DNA of 64,000 nucleotides, from the NCBI RefSeq assembly GCF_022549215.1, contig NZ_JAKZFC010000002.1, positions 248,001 through 312,000 on the forward strand. The letters are read 5' to 3'. The notes beneath the pieces were generated by a model. It was not told the DNA's origin, made no database searches, and saw nothing but the letters and a program-made list of their open reading frames with translations. Below are positions 50,846 to 61,133 of this stretch, one piece after another. The stretch comes from Solibacillus palustris (lineage in GTDB: Bacteria > Bacillota > Bacilli > Bacillales_A > Planococcaceae). The translations under genes were made by a program, and so were the position numbers. Every line of letters begins with the position of its first letter. Position 1 is the first letter of the stretch.

Positions 50846-52535
50846 TTTCGTCCTGTGTTTATTACTGACATTTTCGTTCCAAAACGTCTTTGCCCAGCAG
50901 TCGTATAGTTCACTTTACATTTCGATTAGTGATGCGCTCATTAATACAAAACAGGACAATGATACCAAGGCTCAGAAGGCGTTAGAGCAATTTGCATCGG
51001 ATTGGGCACTTGTTGAAACAAAAGAAACCGAGCAACAACAAAAAGTTACAGCGGCTTTTGATGCGGCAATGAGTAGTGCAACAAAAGAACAGCGTTTGCA
51101 GGCAATTTCAACGCTTTCTAATGAATTACGCGCACTTGAAAAGCTAGAAAATCCAGTCGATGAAGCGGCGCAACGCAAAGAATTTGAACAAAAATTTACG
51201 CCGGTGATGCAACAATTCGAACTGGCACTTGCCTCCAAGGATCTCACACAAATTAACGAAGCCTATACAGAGTTTAATGTGAAGTGGAATAAAAATGAAC
51301 GTCCAATCCGTGAGCAAAGTGTCGCGATGTATGGTCAAATTGAAACACAAATGGCTTTTTTACGCATTACACTTGCCTCTGAAAATCCAGATATGGCAAC
51401 GATTCAATCGCAATACGATTCCTTAAAGCAAACGATTACTGATTTTATCGCAGGAAAAGAAACCGCTGAACTCGTAGAAGGCGATTATTCACTGCAATCT
51501 TTAATTGATTACATTGATGAAGCGAGTGACTTCATCGAAAAGCAACAATTTGATGAAGCTGCAGGTCAAATTACTGAGTTTATTACGATTTGGCCAAGTG
51601 TCGAAATGGAAATTTCAACGCGCAATGGCTCACTGTACACTAAAATTGAAAGTAAAATGCCACTATTAGTAAGTGAATTGATGAAGGCTACACCTGATAC
51701 GAATAAAGTAACGAAGCAGTTAGAGCAATTTAAAACGGAAATTCAGCTTGTACAAGAGAATAACGATTATTCTTTTTGGGATTCCGCGCTTATTTTATTA
51801 CGTGAAGGATTAGAGGCGCTACTAATCATCATGGCACTTGTTGCCTTTTTAGAAAAATCCGGTCAACCTCATATGCGCAAGTGGATTTATGTAGGGGCTG
51901 GTTCAGGGATATTGGTGTCGGCTGTTACGGCAATTTTAATGTTGACGCTATTTAATTCTGCAACTGTCAATACAAACCGCGAATTGCTAGAAGGCTATAT
52001 TGGGTTAATTGCGGCCGCGATGATGATAGGTGTTGGGATTTGGTTGCATAATAAATCTAGTGTCGCTAGTTGGAATGCCTATATTGCAAAACAAATGAAC
52101 CATGCGATTTCAAAGCAATCCGTGTTTGCAATGGCATTTATTAGCTTTTTATCGGTATTCCGTGAAGGAGCAGAAACGCTGCTATTTTATGCAGGGATTG
52201 CACCGAAAATGGAGCTATCGCAATTCGTATTAGGCATTTTTGTGGCATTGGTAATTTTAATTGTCTTTGCGATTGTGTTATTTAAAGTAAGTGGAAAAAT
52301 TCCCGTACATAAATTCTTCGCCGTTGCAACGGTGTTAATTTATGTACTCGCATTTAAAATTATTGGCGTAAGTATCCATACATTGCAGCTGACAGGTAAA
52401 ATTTCAACATCAGTAATTGACGGTTTCCCGGTAATAAGTAAAATTGGTTTTTATCCAACACTTGAAACCGTACTAGGTCAAGCTGTATTACTTGTTCTAG
52501 TCATTGGTACGATACTTTATAAAAAACGTAAATAA
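50820..52535 (+). CDS. efeU: EfeU/FTR1-family iron permease with extended N-terminal domain
   Basis: The 571-aa protein has a signal peptide (LIRCSFVLCLLLTFSFQNVFA), a roughly 300-residue helical extracytoplasmic domain with repeated ELxxLExL-like segments, and a C-terminal FTR1 permease with seven spans. The two iron-channel motifs REGLE (residues 328-332) and REGAE (448-452) are both present. Start is GTG 50820, inside the efeB 3' end. Escherichia coli EfeU lacks the N-terminal domain; Bacillus-type proteins have it. Confidence 0.92.
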   Translation: MKHYLIRCSFVLCLLLTFSFQNVFAQQSYSSLYISISDALINTKQDNDTKAQKALEQFASDWALVETKETEQQQKVTAAFDAAMSSATKEQRLQAISTLSNELRALEKLENPVDEAAQRKEFEQKFTPVMQQFELALASKDLTQINEAYTEFNVKWNKNERPIREQSVAMYGQIETQMAFLRITLASENPDMATIQSQYDSLKQTITDFIAGKETAELVEGDYSLQSLIDYIDEASDFIEKQQFDEAAGQITEFITIWPSVEMEISTRNGSLYTKIESKMPLLVSELMKATPDTNKVTKQLEQFKTEIQLVQENNDYSFWDSALILLREGLEALLIIMALVAFLEKSGQPHMRKWIYVGAGSGILVSAVTAILMLTLFNSATVNTNRELLEGYIGLIAAAMMIGVGIWLHNKSSVASWNAYIAKQMNHAISKQSVFAMAFISFLSVFREGAETLLFYAGIAPKMELSQFVLGIFVALVILIVFAIVLFKVSGKIPVHKFFAVATVLIYVLAFKIIGVSIHTLQLTGKISTSVIDGFPVISKIGFYPTLETVLGQAVLLVLVIGTILYKKRK

Positions 52536-52552
52536 TATTTTTTAATAATAGT

Positions 52553-52595
52553 AAAGGGCATGTACAGCAAGCGATTGCTTCACATGCTCTTTTTT
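52553..52595 (+). terminator. Terminator of the efe operon
   Basis: AAAGGGCATGT/ACATGCTCTTT (11 bp with one G-T pair, 18-nt loop) continuing into TTT. Confidence 0.85.
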
Positions 52596-52761
52596 GATAA
52601 AACTCATAACCGAGGACCTAATATATAGTAATCTAACTAATAATTCATATTAATCTTTCGAAATAGCGTATTAATTGAAACTTTTACTAAGGAAATATTT
52701 AGTTGATTTTATTTTCATTTCATCTAGGAACGATATAATGGAAAATAAGGAGGTGATCAAA

Positions 52762-53364
52762 ATGTCAATGGATGTTTCATCACTAAACTCACTCACCAGT
52801 TTACTAGGCTCTACATATGGTACAAACTCAGCGACTTCAGCGAATACTTCAAGTACGAGCTTCGAAACCTATTTTTTGAACGCATTAGGTACAAACAGTA
52901 CGGGTGACACTTCGAGTATGTCTTCATTGCTTGATTTGTATTCAAATGGAGGAACGAATGCATTACTGAGCGGCTTTACGTCAACTGATTCTACTTCAAC
53001 TATCGCATCGCAGTTATTATCAAACTTGCAATCTTCAGGGACAACCGATTCTAGCTTAATGAAATTGAACAAAGCTACATCAGCAACAGATAATTATACA
53101 GATAGTTTAACGAGTGGCTTTCAATCGCAAGTTTTAAATAATATGAATGCTGCAAAGGCAAAACTGCAATCTTCATATGAAAGCTATGTAGAACGAATGG
53201 GTGAAAATCCAACAGCCGCGGCCCAGTACCGTATTGATCAAATGAAGCAAAATATTAGTGTTATTGAAAACTATATTGCTTCTAAATCAGCGAATAATGT
53301 TGATTCGCTAGTCGATCAGTTAGATGCAAAATCAGCATTAACACAGTATATGTTGAATTTATAA
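52762..53364 (+). CDS. Ser/Thr-rich protein with a C-terminal coiled helix, function unknown
   Basis: This 200-aa protein has no signal peptide or membrane span. Residues 1-125 are almost entirely Ser, Thr, Asn, Gly and Leu (long runs such as SATSANTSSTS), residues 130-190 form an amphipathic, charged helix (NNMNAAKAKLQSSYESYVERM onward). The ribosome site AAGGAGGTGATC is a nearly complete anti-16S match, so expression could be high. I do not recognise the family; the composition recalls secreted or flagella-associated proteins. A strong terminator follows immediately, so it is a single-gene unit. Confidence 0.65.
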   Translation: MSMDVSSLNSLTSLLGSTYGTNSATSANTSSTSFETYFLNALGTNSTGDTSSMSSLLDLYSNGGTNALLSGFTSTDSTSTIASQLLSNLQSSGTTDSSLMKLNKATSATDNYTDSLTSGFQSQVLNNMNAAKAKLQSSYESYVERMGENPTAAAQYRIDQMKQNISVIENYIASKSANNVDSLVDQLDAKSALTQYMLNL

Positions 53365-53368
53365 GAGA

Positions 53369-53413
53369 AAGCTTGCTTAAAGGCGTGAAATGCGTGTTAA
53401 GCGGGCTTTTTTA
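53369..53413 (+). terminator. Terminator after the Ser/Thr-rich gene
   Basis: AAGCTTGCTTAA/TTAAGCGGGCTT (12 bp with two G-T pairs) followed by TTTTTT. Confidence 0.85.
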
Positions 53414-53528
53414 TTTGGAAATGCATGAAAAATATCATTTTTTACAATGTTTTGTGATTGAAAAATAAAAAAATCATATCCATTTTGGAAATTGTATGTT
53501 ATTTTTATAATAATTTAATAATTTGCAA

Positions 53529-53824
53529 TTTAAATAAGTGCTCACAATGTTATGTGAGGTAAAAGGGAAATTAGTGAAATGCTAATGCAGCCCCCGCTAC
53601 TGTAATTGCCGATGAAATCACAATAATCACTGTCAAATTGATGGGAAGATGTGAGAGTAAAATGACGCTTGAGCCAGGAAACCTGCTTATTTAAACGATA
53701 CCTACTTTTCGGAGGGAGAAGTATAGGCGAAACAATTTTGTTTTTGTGTCTTTTTATACATGATACGTATATGACTTCACATGCCCGTACTTACTTTTCA
53801 AATAGTAGGTACGGGCATTTTTTC
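53529..53824 (+). promoter_or_regulatory. Adenosylcobalamin riboswitch with terminator
   Basis: The outer helix TTTAAATAAG (53529-53538) / CTTATTTAAA (53696-53705) encloses the B12-box region GCAGCCCCCGCTACTGTAA, AATCACTGTC, and GAGCCAGGAAACCTGC. A 13-bp terminator stem GCCCGTACTTACT/AGTAGGTACGGGC (53783-53816) with a T-run lies before the ribosome site of the first cob gene. High adenosylcobalamin should stop transcription of the whole operon. Confidence 0.96.
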
Positions 53825-53848
53825 ATTTTTAATACGGAGGGTGTTTGG

Positions 53849-55489
53849 ATGCAAAAGGGAAAAATCTTTGTTGTTGGCTTCGGTCCTGGAGATAGAGAGC
53901 ATATTACGAAGCGCGCGGTAGATGCACTTCAGCAAAGTGATCACATTATGGGTTATAAAACGTATGTAGAGTTAATTGAACATTTAGTAACAGCTAAAAC
54001 GATCGTTAGTACAGGAATGACCGAGGAAGTGTCACGTGCACAAGAAGCCGTGAAGCAGGCTGAGGCTGGCCATATTGTTTCGGTCATCTCAAGTGGAGAT
54101 TCGGGTGTTTACGGAATGGCAGGGTTAGTCTACGAAGTATTGATCGAAAAAGGGTGGACGGAAGCAACCGGTATTGAAGTCGAAGTTGTGCCTGGTATTT
54201 CAGCCATTAACTCCTGTGCGAGCTTACTCGGTGCACCAGTTATGCATGATTCTTGCACGATTAGTTTAAGTGACCATTTAACACCATGGACAGTGATTGA
54301 AAAGCGTATTGAAGCAGCGGCGATGGCGGATTTTGTGATTGCTTTTTACAATCCGAAATCAGGTCGTCGTACACGTCAAATCGTTGAGGCACAGCGTATT
54401 TTACTAAAATATCGTTCGCCGGGTACACCAGTTGGTCTTGTAAAAGCAGCATACCGTGACACTCAGGACATTATATTAACTACACTTTCGGAAATGCTGG
54501 AGCATGATATCGGCATGTTAACGACAGTTGTAGTCGGGAATTCATCAACATTTTTCTATGATAATAAAATTATTACCCCACGTGGCTATCAGCGAAAATA
54601 CACGCTAGGAGAAGAAAAACAAATACTAAAGCCACATCAACGCTTGAAAAAAGAAGCAGAACCATGGGCATTAGATCAAGAAACAGGTGAAGCTAAGTCT
54701 GGCTATGAAAAAATTGTTGCGGTCGAAAACAAAGTATCGAAAGCTGATGTAAGTAGTTTAGAGCTTGCAAACGAAGCATTGTCACTTGTTCAACAAGAGC
54801 ACAAAGAAGCGAATCCATTTTTAGTACAGCAACAGCAAGAATCGATTTTTGAATTTGCTGTATCGCCTGGGGTAGCAAACAAAATGATTACGCCACAGCA
54901 AATGATCACATTAGCAGAAGTTGTCGGTGAACGAGGTACTATGGAATATACACCCGATCATCGTTTAGTAATTAAAGTACCGAGCAATAACCCTCAGCAA
55001 CTTGTGGCAATCGTAGAACAAACTGGGCTAATTGTTCAGCCAGTTGGGGATGTAGTAATCGTTAAAGCGTGTGATTTTTGCTACGGCGAAAAGGCAGAGT
55101 CTATTCCGTATGCGGAAAAAATTATGGAAACGCTAGGTGGAATTAAAATGCCAAAAGAATTACACGTCGGTATTAATGGCTGTGGCATGGCTTGCTACCG
55201 CGCAGTGTTCGATGATATCGGTATTGTATATCGTAAAAAGAAATTCGATTTATTCATTGGGTCGAAGCCAGTTGGACGTACAGCGCATGCAGCTCAACCA
55301 GTAGTAGAAGGGCTAGCACCAGAGCAATTAATTCCATTATTAACAGACATCATTGCGGATTATCAAGAAAATGCGCATCCGAACGAACGTTTCTTTAAAT
55401 ACTTTAAGCGAGTAAAAAAGATCTTGAACTTCGAGCATGTTGATATGACGTGCAAAATTAAAGTCGAAGAAGCACCTTGCGGGGACTAG
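53849..55489 (+). CDS. cbiH60: CbiH60: precorrin-3B C17-methyltransferase fused to Fe-S reductase-like domain
   Basis: This 546-aa protein joins two modules. Residues 1-245 are a precorrin methyltransferase (GFGPGDREHITKRAVDAL, SSGDSGVYGMAGLVYE, VPGISAINSCASLLGAP) that contracts the corrin ring. Residues 345-546 resemble nitrite/sulfite-reductase ferredoxin-like and 4Fe-4S regions, with Cys at 408, 411, 445 and 449. This fusion is known as CbiH60 from Bacillus megaterium, where the Fe-S domain is thought to aid ring contraction. ATG 53849 has CGGAGGG upstream; the longer frame runs into the riboswitch. Confidence 0.93.
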   Translation: MQKGKIFVVGFGPGDREHITKRAVDALQQSDHIMGYKTYVELIEHLVTAKTIVSTGMTEEVSRAQEAVKQAEAGHIVSVISSGDSGVYGMAGLVYEVLIEKGWTEATGIEVEVVPGISAINSCASLLGAPVMHDSCTISLSDHLTPWTVIEKRIEAAAMADFVIAFYNPKSGRRTRQIVEAQRILLKYRSPGTPVGLVKAAYRDTQDIILTTLSEMLEHDIGMLTTVVVGNSSTFFYDNKIITPRGYQRKYTLGEEKQILKPHQRLKKEAEPWALDQETGEAKSGYEKIVAVENKVSKADVSSLELANEALSLVQQEHKEANPFLVQQQQESIFEFAVSPGVANKMITPQQMITLAEVVGERGTMEYTPDHRLVIKVPSNNPQQLVAIVEQTGLIVQPVGDVVIVKACDFCYGEKAESIPYAEKIMETLGGIKMPKELHVGINGCGMACYRAVFDDIGIVYRKKKFDLFIGSKPVGRTAHAAQPVVEGLAPEQLIPLLTDIIADYQENAHPNERFFKYFKRVKKILNFEHVDMTCKIKVEEAPCGD

Positions 55490-55497
55490 GAGGCAAC

Positions 55498-56277
55498 ATG
55501 ATTTTATTTTTAGCAGGAACAAGTGATGCAAGGCAGCTTGCAGTTGAGCTTAAGCAAGCTGGTCATGAGTTAATCGCTACCGTTGTAACGGATTCCGCGG
55601 CAACAAGCTTACAACAGAAGCAAATCAGCTATCGTGTCGGTCGGTTATCGCAGCAGGAAATGAGTACAATGATCGAACAAGAAAACATTCAAATAATCAT
55701 TGATGCAAGCCATCCGTATGCAGAGGAAGCATCAAAAACTGCAATGGCAACAGCAAAGCAACATGGTCTACCATACATTCGATATGAACGACCAACACAG
55801 GATTTTGCCGATCCACTGATTACAAAAGTGGAAACATATGAAGAGGCAGCTGCAATGGCAACGACACACGAAGGAACAATAATGCTGACAACTGGCAGCA
55901 AAACGTTAGCTACCTTTACGGAAAAGCTTCTCGATAAAGAAAAAATCCGTGTGGTTTGCCGCATGCTACCAAATAAGGAAAATATGGAGAAATGCGATAA
56001 TCTTGGTGTAAAACAACGTGACATTATCGCAATTCAGGGCCCGTTTTCTAAGGAACTAAACACCGCGCTCTATAAGCAATATGAAACAACGCTCGTGATT
56101 ACTAAGGAAAGCGGTAAAGTAGGTTCGGTCGATGAAAAGATGGAGGCCGCCATCGAACTAGGTATTCCAGTCATTTTAATAAAACGACCAAAAATCCAAT
56201 ATGAAAATCAATGTACAACGTTTCAAGAAGTACACGAAAAATTAGGAGGCATTCAAAATGGCAAACATGAACTTTAA
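55498..56277 (+). CDS. cbiJ: Precorrin-6A/cobalt-precorrin-6A reductase
   Basis: The 259-aa NADPH-dependent reductase reduces the corrin ring in the cobalt-early pathway. MILFLAGTSDARQLAVEL at the N-terminus, IIDASHPYAEEASKTA, the YIRYERP segment and LVITKESGKVGSVDEKMEAAIELGIPVILIKRP are the family marks. ATG 55498 has TAGGAGG upstream; the frame back to 55477 overlaps the previous gene and is not needed. It overlaps the start of cbiC by 20 bp. Confidence 0.95.
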   Translation: MILFLAGTSDARQLAVELKQAGHELIATVVTDSAATSLQQKQISYRVGRLSQQEMSTMIEQENIQIIIDASHPYAEEASKTAMATAKQHGLPYIRYERPTQDFADPLITKVETYEEAAAMATTHEGTIMLTTGSKTLATFTEKLLDKEKIRVVCRMLPNKENMEKCDNLGVKQRDIIAIQGPFSKELNTALYKQYETTLVITKESGKVGSVDEKMEAAIELGIPVILIKRPKIQYENQCTTFQEVHEKLGGIQNGKHEL

Positions 56278-56932
56278 TACAGAATTCGTACCGTTAACGG
56301 TTGATCCTGACAAAATTTATGATTACAGCTTTTCAATTATCGCAGAGGAAATGGGCGAGCATACATTTACCGATGAAGAATGGTTAGTTGTTCGTCGCGT
56401 TATTCACGCATCGGCTGACTTTGAATTAGGACGAAGCATGATCTTTACAGATGATGCGATTGAAGCTGGCATTCAATCGATTTTAGCAGGACGTCACGTC
56501 GTAGCGGATGTACAAATGATTGAAAGTGGCTCAGGTCGTAAACGATTCCAAAAACATGGTGGGGATTTACACTGTTATATTGCAGATGAAGACGTATCGA
56601 TCGAGGCAAAAAAATTAGGGACAACGCGTGCCATTATTTCAATGCAAAAAGCAACTCAGCTACATGAAGGCGGTATTTACGCGATTGGTAATGCACCAAC
56701 TGCATTACTTGAATTAATTCGTTTAATTAAAGAAGGATTAGCAAAGCCGGACTTAATTATCGGAATGCCTGTAGGATTCGTATCCGCTGCTGAATCAAAG
56801 GCAGAACTTGCGATATTAGAAGGCATTCCTTTCATTACAAACGTAGGACGAAAAGGTGGCAGTACCGTTACCGTTGCAGCTTTAAATGCCATCTCACTTA
56901 TGGCAGATGAACGAAAAAAGCAATCGAAATAA
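56258..56932 (+). CDS. cbiC: Precorrin-8X methylmutase
   Basis: The 224-aa enzyme shifts the C11 methyl to C12, forming cobyrinic acid. RRVIHASADFELGRSMIF (with the catalytic His), EAGIQSILAGRHVVADVQMIESG, and MPVGFVSAAESKAELA are diagnostic. It begins 20 bp inside cbiJ and overlaps the start of cbiD, so translation is coupled. Fourth step of the corrin branch. Confidence 0.95.
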   Translation: MANMNFNTEFVPLTVDPDKIYDYSFSIIAEEMGEHTFTDEEWLVVRRVIHASADFELGRSMIFTDDAIEAGIQSILAGRHVVADVQMIESGSGRKRFQKHGGDLHCYIADEDVSIEAKKLGTTRAIISMQKATQLHEGGIYAIGNAPTALLELIRLIKEGLAKPDLIIGMPVGFVSAAESKAELAILEGIPFITNVGRKGGSTVTVAALNAISLMADERKKQSK

Positions 56933-58043
56933 AAAGGATCCTTCACAAATGCGGCATGGCTACACAACAGGAGCTTGTGCAACAGCGATGACAAAAGCAG
57001 CCTTGCATGCTCTTGTGACAGGAGAAGTACCAAAAGTAGTAACGATTCATTTACCCGTTGGACAGGATGCCACTTTTGAAGTGGCATCCTTTGTAGTAAC
57101 AGACAATGAGGTAATGTGTGAAACGATTAAAGATGCGGGGGATGACCCAGACGCAACACATAAAGCGCGCATTCAAAGTACGGTGCGTTTTGTAGAGCAA
57201 CGTGGAGTTCATTTAGACGGTGGTGTTGGCGTTGGCCGTGTGACAAAAGCCGGATTACCCGTAGCTGTTGGCGAAGCGGCAATTAATCCCGTACCACGAA
57301 AAATGATTCTTGGTGTAGTAGAGGAAGCCATCGAGCAATTTCAGCTTGAGCAAGGTGTTGAAGTTATTATATCTGTACCAGACGGGGAAGAAATAGCGAA
57401 GAAAACATTAAATGCGCGCCTTGGAATTCTAGGTGGCATTTCGATTTTAGGCACGCGTGGCACGGTCGTCCCGTTTTCCAGCTCGGCTTATATGGCGAGT
57501 ATTGTGCAGGCGATTAGTGTTGCAAAAGAGGCAGGTTGCGATCATTTAGTCATTACAACGGGTGGTCGCAGTGAAAAATACGCCATGAAGCAATACCCTA
57601 ATTTGCCGGAAGAAGCATTTATTGAGATGGGAGATTTTGTAGGCTTTACACTAAAACATATTGCCCGTAAAGAAATTCCGAATGTCTCGCTCGTAGGCAT
57701 GATGGGGAAATTTTCGAAGGTTGCACAGGGTGTCATGATGGTGCATTCGAAAAGTGCACCGGTTAGCCTTGAATTTTTAGCGGCAGTGGCAAAAAAATCA
57801 GGTGCAACAAAGGAACAAGTTGAAGAAATCGTTCACGCTAATACTGCTTCACAGGTTGGTGAAATAATGCAGCAAAATGTAGCATTTTTTGAAGCGCTAT
57901 GTAGAAATTGCTGCTACTATTCACTGGAACATACTAAAGGAAAATTAAGTGTATCGACAACACTTTATGCAATGAATGGAGACTTGTTAGGAAAGGCTGA
58001 GCATATTGACAAATTGGATGAAGATGATTGGTATCGGGGATAA
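56907..58043 (+). CDS. cbiD: Cobalt-precorrin-5B C1-methyltransferase
   Basis: The 378-aa methyltransferase of the cobalt-early pathway. [19 protein letters not shown] is the N-terminal family motif; [26 protein letters not shown] and [11 protein letters not shown] are also conserved. CbiD is specific to the oxygen-independent route, so the pathway type is fixed. Start ATG 56907 is inside cbiC; ATG 56949 is an alternative with AAAAAGG upstream. It overlaps the next gene by 26 bp. Confidence 0.94.
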   Translation: MNEKSNRNKKDPSQMRHGYTTGACATAMTKAALHALVTGEVPKVVTIHLPVGQDATFEVASFVVTDNEVMCETIKDAGDDPDATHKARIQSTVRFVEQRGVHLDGGVGVGRVTKAGLPVAVGEAAINPVPRKMILGVVEEAIEQFQLEQGVEVIISVPDGEEIAKKTLNARLGILGGISILGTRGTVVPFSSSAYMASIVQAISVAKEAGCDHLVITTGGRSEKYAMKQYPNLPEEAFIEMGDFVGFTLKHIARKEIPNVSLVGMMGKFSKVAQGVMMVHSKSAPVSLEFLAAVAKKSGATKEQVEEIVHANTASQVGEIMQQNVAFFEALCRNCCYYSLEHTKGKLSVSTTLYAMNGDLLGKAEHIDKLDEDDWYRG

Positions 58044-59229
58044 TGGCGCAAATAGCCTACTCCCTCAATATAGAGAATGGATAGAACAATGTGATGTACT
58101 CGTTGGTGGAGAACGCCATTTAGCCTTTTTTCCGCATGTACAATGTGAAAAAAAGGCGATTAAAGGCGGCTTAAAGCCATTAATTGAAACATTACAGCAA
58201 GAAATGCGCAACGTGGTCATTTTAGTGTCAGGTGATCCACTATTTTTCGGTTTAGGTAGTGTTTTGTCAAAAAAGCTATCACTTGAAATATATCCGCATA
58301 CAAGCTCAGTACAATTAGCTTTCGCAAAAATGCAGGATAGTTGGCAAGATGCATATGTAACGAGTGTGCACGGGCGACCAATGAAAGGCTTAGCACAAAA
58401 AATTGATGGTCGAAAAAAAGTCGCGATTTTAACAGATGAAACGAATTCACCAAATGCCATTGCGACGTATTTAAAAGCATTTGGCATGACGGAATACGAC
58501 GCATTTGTTGCAGAAAATTTAGAAGGTGAAAATGAGCGCTGTCGTCATTTTACATTAGATGAAATGGAAAACACCGATTTCAGCCCGTTAAACGTCGTTA
58601 TTTTAAAGCAGCGAGTGCCTAAACAACGCGATACTATGGGTATTGATGATGATTTGTTTATACAGCGTAAACCTGAAAAAGGTCTAGTAACAAAAAAAGA
58701 AATTCGTGTGCTTTCATTACATGCGCTGGGACTACAAGAAAATAGTGTGGCGTGGGATATTGGCACCTGCACGGGCTCGGTTGCAATTGAGATGGCCAAG
58801 CAAGCACGTGAAGGTCAAGTCTATGCCATCGAAAAAAACGAGCTCGATTTAGAAAACTGTTTACAAAATCAGCGTTTACACCGAGCTGATCTAACGGCTG
58901 TCTTAGGGAAAGCACCTGCACGATTAGACGAATTTCCGGAACCAGATGCGATTTTTATCGGCGGTACAGGTGGTAATATGGAGCAGCTGCTTGAAGTTTG
59001 TGTACGTCGCTTAAAGCCGAATGGTCGAATTGTGATTAATTTAGCGACGATTGAAAATTTTGCCGATGCGCTGAAGATTTTAAAAGCACTTAATTGCGAA
59101 GTGAATTTTATTCAAGCATCGATTTCTCGCAGCAAGCCGATTTTAAATATTACGCGTTTACAGCCGTTAACGCCGATTTTTATTTTAACTGCACAAAAAA
59201 TAATTGAAAATGATGGTGAAAATGCATGA
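58018..59229 (+). CDS. cbiET: Bifunctional CbiE/CbiT precorrin-6Y methyltransferase-decarboxylase
   Basis: The 403-aa protein fuses CbiE (C5-methyltransferase, residues about 1-205: [28 protein letters not shown]) to CbiT (C15-methyltransferase and C12 decarboxylase, about 210-403: [33 protein letters not shown]). Separate in Salmonella; fused as CobL/CbiET in many Gram-positives. Start ATG 58018 overlaps cbiD by 26 bp; the ATG two codons later is an alternative. Ends with the ATGA overlap of the next gene. Confidence 0.94.
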   Translation: MKMIGIGDNGANSLLPQYREWIEQCDVLVGGERHLAFFPHVQCEKKAIKGGLKPLIETLQQEMRNVVILVSGDPLFFGLGSVLSKKLSLEIYPHTSSVQLAFAKMQDSWQDAYVTSVHGRPMKGLAQKIDGRKKVAILTDETNSPNAIATYLKAFGMTEYDAFVAENLEGENERCRHFTLDEMENTDFSPLNVVILKQRVPKQRDTMGIDDDLFIQRKPEKGLVTKKEIRVLSLHALGLQENSVAWDIGTCTGSVAIEMAKQAREGQVYAIEKNELDLENCLQNQRLHRADLTAVLGKAPARLDEFPEPDAIFIGGTGGNMEQLLEVCVRRLKPNGRIVINLATIENFADALKILKALNCEVNFIQASISRSKPILNITRLQPLTPIFILTAQKIIENDGENA

Positions 59230-60008
59230 AGAAAATTTGGATAGTTGGAGCAGGACCAGGAGACCCAGATTTAATAACGGTAAAGGGCTTAAAGCTATTA
59301 CAGCAGGCGGATGTAGTCATGTATACCGATTCATTAGTAAATGAAGAGCTTGTCGCAAAAGCTTCTGAAACAGCAGAAATAATTCGTACAGCCGGCATGC
59401 ATTTACAGGAAATGGTTGATTGTATTGCAGAGCGCGTGCATGCAGGGAAAATGGTTGTGCGCCTACATACAGGTGATCCGGCTATGTACGGTGCCACAAT
59501 GGAGCAAGTAGCATTATTAAAAGAACATGATATTGGTTATGAGGTTGTACCGGGAGTGAGTTCGGTTTTTGCATCAGCTGCAGCAGTTGGGGCAGAGCTA
59601 ACGATTCCTGATTTAACACAAACACTCATATTAACACGTGCAGAAGGTCGTACGCCGGTGCCTGAGCGAGAGCAGCTACGTGATTTAGCGAGTCATCATT
59701 GTACGATTGCAATGTTTTTAAGTGCGACATTAACGAAAAAGATTACGAAAGAATTAATCGCAGCTGGCTGGGCAGAAAATACACCAGTTGCTGTTGTGCA
59801 ACGCGCATCTTGGCCTGACCAAAAAATTGTGCGCACAACGATTAGTGAGTTAGATGAAGCGATGCGCGTCAATGGGATTCGCAAGCATGCGATGATTTTA
59901 GCTGGTTGGGCACTAGATCCAGCAATTCATGAAAAGGATTACCGTTCTAAATTATATGATGCGACGTTTACACATGGTTTTCGAAAAGGTGTGAAGGTTG
60001 ATGATTAA
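59226..60008 (+). CDS. cbiF: Precorrin-4 C11-methyltransferase
   Basis: The 260-aa methyltransferase has [54 protein letters not shown] and [10 protein letters not shown] motifs of CbiF. The usual YAGSLV is YTDSLV here. CbiL (precorrin-2 C20-methyltransferase) normally precedes CbiF in this operon type; no CbiL is found in the window, so it must be elsewhere. The start is four bases inside cbiET. Confidence 0.94.
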   Translation: MKKIWIVGAGPGDPDLITVKGLKLLQQADVVMYTDSLVNEELVAKASETAEIIRTAGMHLQEMVDCIAERVHAGKMVVRLHTGDPAMYGATMEQVALLKEHDIGYEVVPGVSSVFASAAAVGAELTIPDLTQTLILTRAEGRTPVPEREQLRDLASHHCTIAMFLSATLTKKITKELIAAGWAENTPVAVVQRASWPDQKIVRTTISELDEAMRVNGIRKHAMILAGWALDPAIHEKDYRSKLYDATFTHGFRKGVKVDD

Positions 60009-61131
60009 TTTAATAGAAGGTGAAATTCCAGAAATTAATGTGTCAAAGCCTTATGCACTTGTAGCGATTACAAAGCACGGTGTTGCCAATGCACGTGCTT
60101 ATGCCGAAAGGTTTCCATATGTAGACGTCTATTACATGAAGAAATTCGAATATGGCGATGAAGAGCAAAAGAATATTCAATTATTTGATGGCACGGTGCG
60201 TTTACTACTCCCCGCATTATTTAAGCAATATAAGGCGATGATTTTAATTATTTCATTAGGAGCAGTGGTTCGAATGATTGCACCGATTTTAGAAGATAAA
60301 AAAACCGACCCAGCTGTTCTAGTCGTTGATGATAAAGGCCAATTTGTCATCAGTGTATTGTCAGGTCATATTGGCGGTGCAAATGCATTAACGCATGAAT
60401 TTGCGCAAGCCATTCATGCAGCACCGATTATTACAACGGCATCTGATGTTCAAAAAACGATTCCAGTTGATTTATTCGGTGCGCGCTTCGGCTGGATATG
60501 GGACAGTGAGGAAAAATTAACTCCGGTTAGTGCTTCAGTCGTAAATGAGGAGCATGTTGCGATTGTACAAGAAACAGGAGAGCGCGATTGGTGGATGCAT
60601 GATACGGTAATGCCAGACACACTAAAAATTTATGAAACAACAGCGGCTGCTATTGCCGCACAGCCTCATGCTACCTTACTTATTACAGATCGATTAATCG
60701 AACAGCATGAACAAGTGCTATTAGAAAACGGGGTCATTTATCGCCCGAAATCTCTTGTTCTTGGGATGGGCTGTAACCGTGGCACGTCCGCTGAGGAAAT
60801 CGAAGCGTGCATTGATGCAACATTAGCCGAATTAAAGCTAAGCAAAAAAAGCGTGAAAGCTTTTGCAACAATTGATTTGAAAAAGGATGAACAGGGCTTT
60901 ATAGACGTAACTGCCAAAAATCATTGGCAATTTGTAACGTATAGCCCGCAAGAATTAAATGAAATGCCGTTGTCGAATCCATCTGAAACGGTATTTAAAT
61001 ATACTGGTGCTTATGGTGTAAGTGAGCCAGCCGCGTTGCGTTATTCAAACGCGAATTCATGGGTACTAGAAAAAAAGAAAAGCGGCAATGTCACAATTTC
61101 AGTTGCCCGTTTAGCTTTTGAGGAGGCATGA
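60001..61131 (+). CDS. cbiG: Cobalt-precorrin-5A hydrolase
   Basis: The 376-aa enzyme opens the lactone and releases acetaldehyde, a step unique to the oxygen-independent pathway. ILIISLGAVVRMIAPILEDKKTDPAVLVVDDKGQFVISVLSGHIGGAN and the C-terminal LVLGMGCNRGTSAEEIE and KAFATIDLKKDE are diagnostic. ATG 60001 is preferred over TTG 59998. It overlaps cbiF by 8 bp and runs into the ribosome site of cbiA. Confidence 0.94.
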   Translation: MINLIEGEIPEINVSKPYALVAITKHGVANARAYAERFPYVDVYYMKKFEYGDEEQKNIQLFDGTVRLLLPALFKQYKAMILIISLGAVVRMIAPILEDKKTDPAVLVVDDKGQFVISVLSGHIGGANALTHEFAQAIHAAPIITTASDVQKTIPVDLFGARFGWIWDSEEKLTPVSASVVNEEHVAIVQETGERDWWMHDTVMPDTLKIYETTAAAIAAQPHATLLITDRLIEQHEQVLLENGVIYRPKSLVLGMGCNRGTSAEEIEACIDATLAELKLSKKSVKAFATIDLKKDEQGFIDVTAKNHWQFVTYSPQELNEMPLSNPSETVFKYTGAYGVSEPAALRYSNANSWVLEKKKSGNVTISVARLAFEEA

Positions 61132-61133
61132 AT

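Noticed and set aside
53669-53848. Upstream extension of the cbiH60 reading frame
   Set aside because: It lies in the riboswitch and its terminator; the ribosome site and family start place the gene at 53849.
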